From: Thamnaconus septentrionalis
Lineage: Eukaryota; Chordata; Actinopteri; Tetraodontiformes; Monacanthidae
NCBI GenBank assembly: GCA_009823395.1
Contig: CM020514.1
Coordinates: forward strand, 3,680,966 to 3,744,965
Length of the DNA stretch: 64,000 nucleotides
Reading direction: 5' to 3'
This document shows positions 60,401 through 64,000 of this stretch, one piece after another (the stretch's first letter is position 1; each line of letters opens with the position of its first letter). The translations under genes and the position numbers were made by a program. The notes below the pieces were generated by a model that made no database searches, was not told where the DNA came from, and was given only the letters and a program-made list of their open reading frames with translations.

Positions 60401-63400
60401 AACAGTTGCTCAGTGCTTTGGAATGAACACAAACTGCACATTTTACAGAACAAACTCATGTACAGCGTTGGTGGCCTAAATCGTTAAAATAATCTGCAAA
60501 ATTGTTGTTTTTGGTTGTTTTTCAAAATTTCACACATTTTGTGAATAAAACTACATGTTTAGCTTGCAAAATATTTCAGAAAAGTAACGGTATCGTTACT
60601 TGATAAAGTAATTATGATATAATTACCAGTTTTGCCACAGTGATCCCGTTATATTACTCCATTATTTGAAAAGTAGTTTAATTACAGTAGTGGATTACCT
60701 AGTAATAGATTACTCGCCAACACTGGACACCTCCAGTGAAATCTGCATCAACAAAAAACCTACACAAAACAGAATGAATACAGTTTTTGTGACATGGCAC
60801 TTCGAGAGACGCACTGAGGACCAGTGTCTCGCCCTGCCGAATGCTAAGCTCAGTCGCACACCAGCATGTGTGTTGGTAAACAAGCCTGCCTGTACATGAG
60901 TGCCTGTACATGAGTGCAAGAGTGTCTGCAGTCGGAGTTTTCATTTCATGCCCCAGTTTTAAAAAACAAATTCCTCTTCCATCCAGACAAGGGTATTTTT
61001 TTTTTTTTTTTCAAGGATGCTTTTCTGAACGTGTTCTGAGCGCAAGCATGATTTGAACCCATCTTTATGCAAACGAGAAAGCAAAACAAGATCAAAATCA
61101 AGTGCGACAGGAGCGTGCCTGCACTTCACTGCCTTATCATTGCGGAAAAGAAATAAGCAAACGGTAGACGCAGCAATAAGGAGATAAATGTGCACGGTCT
61201 GACTTTGCAAGACCGATAAGGCAGTTTTCCCTACCTATGTGGAGATAAATTCATTTTTTATCAAACCTGACACAAATACCTTTGTGCAAATAACCTGTGG
61301 ACAAGGTACAAGATCTAGCATGTGTCTGTGAAAGTGAGTAAGAACTTAAAATGTAATTATATGTTACGGAATTATCCGTGTCCTTGGTGTGTGCAGTGTA
61401 GGAAAAAAACATGGGCTCCTCACATTAACCGTTAACCTGCTTTTTACCAAAATGCTCTTGGCACAGTAAAGGAACATGCAAGCGATTTTGAATGAAACTG
61501 AGGAGAAAATACTGCAAACAGAGACAAGTGCAAGTGGGGAAAGTCAGTCAGTCGAAAAGAACGCAAGGGCAAATGAAGTTATAAAGTAAAACAACACCAA
61601 AAGTTAAACATTTGTTTAAAATCCGTATCAGGAAGCTGAACATCACCACGGGTTTCAGGATCTATAAGCAGTAACTGTTAGAATGGGTGACGAATTCTCA
61701 TTTTACTGAGTAACCAGGTCATCAAAGACTTTCAAAAGATAAAGATAATTAATGATCGATGAATAAGTCATCAATAACATGCATACTTACACCATTACTT
61801 TATGCAGTTGCCTGGAAAAGTGCGCATGGCACAACGTTTTCTACACCGTTGACAATGTCATCACCTCCAGAATACACCAGATTAACCTTTAACATGACTC
61901 TATCCTAATTTTAAAGCTTCCCATATATTCTATTTTATGGTCTTGGCAAATCTTTCATTCAAAAGTGCTGTTCATGTGGGTCGTGGCGGATGCCAAAAGT
62001 AATATCTGTGTGCTGCGTTCCAACAGGTGAGGTCACGGGGAGGTGTCTTGTGTAAACTTGTTGCGGCGGCGCTAGCACGTTGGCGAAAGGTACACAGAGG
62101 ACCTCTTCAGCTAAATACAGAAGTATTAGTATTCCAGTGTGTGACGGCCAATCTCAAGTCTGACCTTCAGTGGAGCCACTGTGCCTCATCAAAGGCGAGG
62201 AATGTAGGCCACAGGTCCATATGTTTGTTATATATTATGCTTAGTAGGTGCTGGTGTTGCTCTGTAGGAAGACTGTATTTTGTGTGTAGACAGCCAGCAT
62301 GTGAAAATAACGGGGCGATTAATCAAACAATTAATTTTTTTTAACCGCGATTAATCGTAGAATCTTCACAGTTAACTGCAATTAATCGCAGCTTGAATTG
62401 CGTGTGTAAAATTCTGTTATTTTGAATTTTAAGGCAGTGTTAATGCCATAAAGTAAAGCATTTCTTACCAGAAATCGGCCAGAGGAGCTGACTACAAGTT
62501 AGTAAGAGAGACAAAAAGGCTTACGAAGTGCCGTAGCCAGCCCACTCTGTTGCTCTCTTTCGTGTGTGTTTTTCTTTTTCATCTCTCTACGGAAAAATAA
62601 ACATACAGAAATATGATCACATTTGTCAATTGTGTTTCTTTGAGTGACTTCTCAAGTTTGAAATTGCGATTAAAACAAAAATGCGTGGATTGCATTTAAC
62701 TAATGGCGATTAACGCGTTAATGCTGACAGCCCTAGGAAACTAGTTACATTGCACTTTCCCTGTATAAAAACATTTTAAATAACATTGAATTTACTCATT
62801 TGCATTCTTTCCTGAAGAATTGCTTCCTCAATCGTGATAAGAGCACAAACTAATGATGGCGCCTCACGCACAGCCTCTGTTAACTGACTTGGAAAGGCTT
62901 CTTTTTTTCGCCGTCCGCATAGTTCAGAATTGCAAATGACGCGTCCGTCCGTCCGTCCGTCCGTCCGTCCGTCCGAGGGCTGCTGCTTGTGGGCAGCTCC
63001 ACAAAGATCTCTCTGTACCAGGGTCTGACAGTTCAGGCTCCTTGTAAAGGTCAGACCCGATTGCATCATCAGCACAACGGCTTTCCATTCACACGCACAC
63101 ACCCCGTTTTGGGTACGGAGAGGGGAGGGGGGAGGCGGGGTCACACATTTTGAGCACGAACGCAACTTGTTTGGCACAGGAGGAATTTTTCCCAGCGTCC
63201 GGTGCATCTGCCAGCGACAAGCAAGCGCGTCTGCAATCACTGACTTCTTCTCCAGCCAATCAAGCTCCTTGGCAAACTATGGCCCGGGGGCCATATGCTG
63301 CCCATTAAGCTTTCAATCTGGCCCAACCAAAATTTAAAGAAATGATATTAATCATAATTAAGTCATGTAATAGCAGTATTTCGTCCATTTTTTTCAGTGT

Positions 63401-64000
63401 TTTAAGAGTCATTTCAATAAAGAGCTAAATGCCTTTAAAGACAAATTTTGTTGTAACGCTTTGTTCAGTTTCAATTGACATTAAAGCACATGTTCTCTAC
63501 ATATCCCATGATATGCTGTATTTCTTCCTACTATGAGGTGGGTCACCAACACACTCCTTCTATCTGCTCCTGCTGCGGCCACCTCTGTCACATTTCCGAA
63601 CCCATAGAGGACCACCAGCACCCCAACCGCTGCTGCTGCTTCCTCTCTCGGGCCACTTTATTTTTAAAGCAGTACTCCCCCCCAGTGGCTTTGAAATGAA
63701 CTGCAGACGGAGAATACTAAAAAAAGTCTGTGGAAATTTTTGAACAGACATCACCTCAATCGCCTCTTTTAACCATCCGTTTTTCATACAAACTGAATTT
63801 ACTCATTAAATTTCCCACAATACCTGCACAGGTCTGCCATCTTCTGTGCCAATCATGTTCCGCCACTCCATCAGGGATCGCTGCAGGGTGTCCGAACCCG
63901 TCTCCCAGAGTCGCACGTATCCACCCGTGTCCACAGTGACCACGCCGCCAGAAACAAGAGGGGCTATGACCACATCCGACTCGGACACTTTGGTCAACCA
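41577..64000 (-). CDS. vwa8: von Willebrand factor A domain-containing protein 8 (C-terminal part, 9 exons)
   Basis: Nine coding exons in transcription order: 64000-63824 (open at the window edge), 54546-54438, 53958-53802, 48936-48828, 46826-46701, 46255-46097, 43935-43837, 42999-42761, 41685-41577. They join in phase to 427 residues and a stop; human VWA8 has 1905. The sequence is highly conserved, including GRDTAGLGGKGGPYRLDAGH, MSEYDAATYERFSKAVRRQV, ADVSGSMYRFNGVDGRLERS, YDIVGHSGDGCDIELV and SFVAMDTKDIPQILQQIFTS. VWA8 is a mitochondrial matrix AAA+ ATPase of the MoxR/dynein-like class; the VWA domain seen here carries the metal-binding DVSGS (MIDAS). Only the C-terminus is inside the window, so the ATPase modules cannot be judged. 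Confidence 0.95.
42161..42725 (+). repeat. dispersed repeat X, copy 1, in a vwa8 intron
   Basis: Colinear with 57662-58089: shared words include CGTAAATATGATAATAAAGT, ATGAAATCTGCCT, CATAGCAGGCT and TTAAAACTTTGTT near the right end. The class is not identified. Confidence 0.6.
42761..42999 (-). CDS. vwa8: vwa8 exon (n-1)
   Basis: Encodes NMHAHSQFCMSGDYTLEATD through EEADEYFVVVLSDANLERYG to GSLGDQAE, the rest of the VWA fold, with the conserved SDANL. The exon is notably GC-rich compared with its introns. Confidence 0.95.
43360..43565 (-). mobile_element. fragment of the GATTAATCGC hAT-like element
   Basis: Contains CGCGATTAATCGCAGTTAAC and ends with CACAGCCC. It is the reverse-complement counterpart of 62325-62560, down to the CCGATTTCTGGTAAGAAA segment. 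Confidence 0.55.
43837..43935 (-). CDS. vwa8: vwa8 exon (n-2)
   Basis: 33 codons, YDIVGHSGDGCDIELVRADK then VPKNNKERLKVIK. The acceptor follows a T-rich run of about 15 bases; the donor is GTATGG. Confidence 0.94.
44510..44966. mobile_element. MITE-like element ending CAAAGTAATCTCCCCAACGC
   Basis: GATTACAAAGTAA words near both ends, and a right end resembling the 'GTTGGGGAGATTACTTTG' termini of other fish MITEs. The boundaries are approximate. Confidence 0.4.
45479..45831. mobile_element. hAT-like element, CAGGG(C/T)TGGGCAAACT ends
   Basis: The left end CAGGGCTGGGCAAACTG and inverted right end CAGGCATGGGCAAACT. GGGCCGCATATGGCCCCCGG near the right side is a word typical of this widespread vertebrate family. 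Eroded relatives are at about 54655-54935 and 63258-63560. Confidence 0.65.
46097..46255 (-). CDS. vwa8: vwa8 exon (n-3), VWA domain start with MIDAS
   Basis: Encodes PGAPQQKPKRLRLLADVSGS then MYRFNGVDGRLERSMEAVCM. DVSGS is the DxSxS metal-ion motif. The acceptor CCGGCAG before PGAP was chosen because human VWA8 has LGSPQQKPKRL here. An alternative AG 15 bp inside would drop five residues. Confidence 0.92.
46701..46826 (-). CDS. vwa8: vwa8 exon (n-4)
   Basis: 42 codons, AKGKERQWLKNQALGELDDA then KIIDGLTGEKAIYKRRGE. Phase 0 on both sides. The donor is GTGTGT. Confidence 0.94.
47272..47599. mobile_element. MITE family C, copy 1
   Basis: Inverted ends TTAAAGGTCCAGTGTGTAAA / TTTTACACACTGAACCTTTAA are nearly perfect over 20 bp. 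The outer TTAA could be part of the end or a target duplication. Confidence 0.7.
48230..48566. mobile_element. MITE family C, copy 2, with AT microsatellite
   Basis: The ends TTAAAGGTTAAGTGTGTAAT and ATTACACACTGGACCTTTAA match copy 1. An (AT)n run is present inside at about 48436-48500. The body (GCGACATCAAGTGGTCA) matches copy 3. Confidence 0.7.
48611..48660. repeat. LINE/SINE 3'-tail-like fragment
   Basis: ACTTTATTGATCCCAAATTG, a short relic of the same tail as at 7608. Confidence 0.35.
48828..48936 (-). CDS. vwa8: vwa8 exon (n-5)
   Basis: Encodes LREINMSEYDAATYERFSKA and VRRQVQSLRIILDSLQ, a charged helical segment. The donor is GTCGGT and the acceptor CCTTCAG. Confidence 0.94.
50270..50529. 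mobile_element. MITE with TAGGGATGTTAAC end
   Basis: The left TAGGGATGTTAACAATTAAT and right GATAATTTGCAACCCCA are imperfectly inverted. ATCGATTA words are repeated in both orientations. Confidence 0.5.
52667..53279. mobile_element. MITE family C, copy 3 (longer)
   Basis: Starts AAGGTTAAGTGTGTAATATT and ends TACACTGGACCTTTAA. It shares the GCGACATCAAGTGGTCAGAT segment with copy 2. Confidence 0.65.
53802..53958 (-). CDS. vwa8: vwa8 exon (n-6)
   Basis: Encodes GRDTAGLGGKGGPYRLDAGH followed by KVYQVSQAEKDAVPEEVRRA and ending KDR. Glycine-rich linker before the VWA region. The donor is GTTTGT. Confidence 0.94.
54438..54546 (-). CDS. vwa8: vwa8 exon (n-7)
   Basis: Encodes ITIQKDSGLDVSAPKHGKID and NNDPHVGGNQWAGGTG. 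The donor is GTCACT and the acceptor CTCATCAG. A 9.3-kb intron separates it from the upstream exon. Confidence 0.93.
54950..55112 (-). mobile_element. tRNA-derived SINE
   Basis: On the minus strand, GTGGCTCGGTTGGGAGAGCG is a tRNA-like A box and GGTTCAAATCCC a B box about 30 bp later. GTGTCCTTGG and CTGAACCC then follow, the standard fish SINE body. It carries a CAG run near its end. Confidence 0.7.
55850..56460. mobile_element. unclassified element with repeated TTTTCACGT motifs
   Basis: ATAATTTTCACGTT-type words occur three times in the left part. They reappear as GTGAAAATTATCACGT in the right part, inverted. CTCAGTATTGC (56021-56031) and GATACTGAGC further mark an inverted arrangement. Between them, 56062-56280 reads as an ORF with ADPELMEQDIKVSMRTLRGI; this resembles, from memory, the start of a repeat-encoded integrase-core protein common in fish annotation. 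It stops early and is not functional. Confidence 0.45.
57432..57461. repeat. (GT)n microsatellite
   Basis: About 14 GT units in a vwa8 intron. Confidence 0.9.
57662..58089 (+). repeat. dispersed repeat X, copy 2
   Basis: Same orientation as 42161-42725. Contains GCTAGCTAGCTAGCTAGCTG and the shared CATTAAAACTTTGTTG. CGGGCCGTCAGGGCCAGCTA just upstream (57600-57619) may belong to it. Confidence 0.6.
59155..59215. mobile_element. hAT-like element end, TAGGGCTGCAACGATTC
   Basis: A recurrent fish DNA-transposon terminus followed by TCGACGTAACCGATTACGTC. The opposite end is not recognised. Confidence 0.4.
60267..60725 (+). mobile_element. hAT-type MITE, family A, copy 4
   Basis: CAGCGTTGGTGGGATTACTC at the left and GATTACTCGCCAACACTG at the right; the body is colinear with 647-1133. 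Flanking octamers do not match. Confidence 0.7.
62312..62735. mobile_element. GATTAATCGC hAT-like element, larger copy
   Basis: The right end AACGCGTTAATGCTGACAGC then CCTA matches the TAGGGCTGTC terminus of 15531-15706. The left side has CCGCGATTAATCGTAGAATC. The left terminus is degenerate. Confidence 0.55.
62943..62974. repeat. (GTCC)8 microsatellite
   Basis: Eight perfect GTCC units in the largest vwa8 intron. Confidence 0.95.
63824..64000 (-). CDS. vwa8: vwa8 exon (n-8), left-truncated by the window edge
   Basis: 59 codons ending LQRSLMEWRNMIG...GRPVQ at the donor GTATTG. The phase is 0 into ITIQKDSG of the next exon. TGG codon 1 at the edge shows that the exon continues past 64000. 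Confidence 0.88.

Larger units (their letters stand above)
54547..63823 (-). other. vwa8: vwa8 intron of 9.3 kb
   Basis: The junction VQ|ITIQ is in phase and colinear with human VWA8, so no exon is missing. The intron is composed largely of transposon-derived sequence (SINE, repeat X copy 2, family A copy 4, GATTAATCGC element) and simple repeats. Confidence 0.75.

Overview
The window looks like nuclear DNA of a ray-finned (probably teleost) fish. Genes are split by GT-AG introns that are mostly short. Microsatellites are dense (AC, AT, ATAC, TCTG, GCA). The short DNA transposons, SINE and LINE tails are of kinds common in fish genomes. No CRISPR, operon, rRNA or functional tRNA gene is visible.

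Layout: (1) 13-130, minus strand: first coding exon of a solute carrier resembling SLC35A5; the gene runs off the left edge. (2) 5063-18928, plus strand: a complete 25-exon coagulation factor V gene (f5), 1908 codons, with every exon junction in phase. (3) 21479-24968, plus strand: a complete five-exon rgcc (regulator of cell cycle, RGC-32), 126 codons, with a long 3' UTR to about 25.74 kb. (4) 41577-64000, minus strand: the last nine coding exons of vwa8 (427 C-terminal residues, including the VWA domain with its metal-site motif); the rest lies beyond the right edge. rgcc and vwa8 converge, as in human 13q14. f5 and slc35a5 diverge from a 4.9 kb spacer.

The 15 kb between rgcc and vwa8 and the large vwa8 introns hold no further gene I can support. 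They are filled with transposon copies. Four have clear 8-bp target duplications of the hAT type (647-1133, 15531-15706, 35953-36382, 37185-37744). One has TA-flanked mariner-like ends (28186-28534). There are also nested insertions and long simple repeats.

The genes do not form a common pathway. F5 is the secreted cofactor of factor Xa in clotting. RGCC is a small intracellular cell-cycle regulator. VWA8 is a mitochondrial AAA+ ATPase. SLC35A5 is a Golgi-type nucleotide-sugar transporter homologue. The most interesting protein-level details are in F5. A lysine replaces the arginine at the position of the human light-chain thrombin site, and a proline replaces the Arg306 protein C site. The compact B region still keeps the basic and acidic segments that hold human factor V as an inactive procofactor. 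I saw no clearly new biological system. The best candidates for uncharacterised elements are repeats at 55850-56460, at 42161-42725 with its sister copy at 57662-58089, and at 39611-39899.
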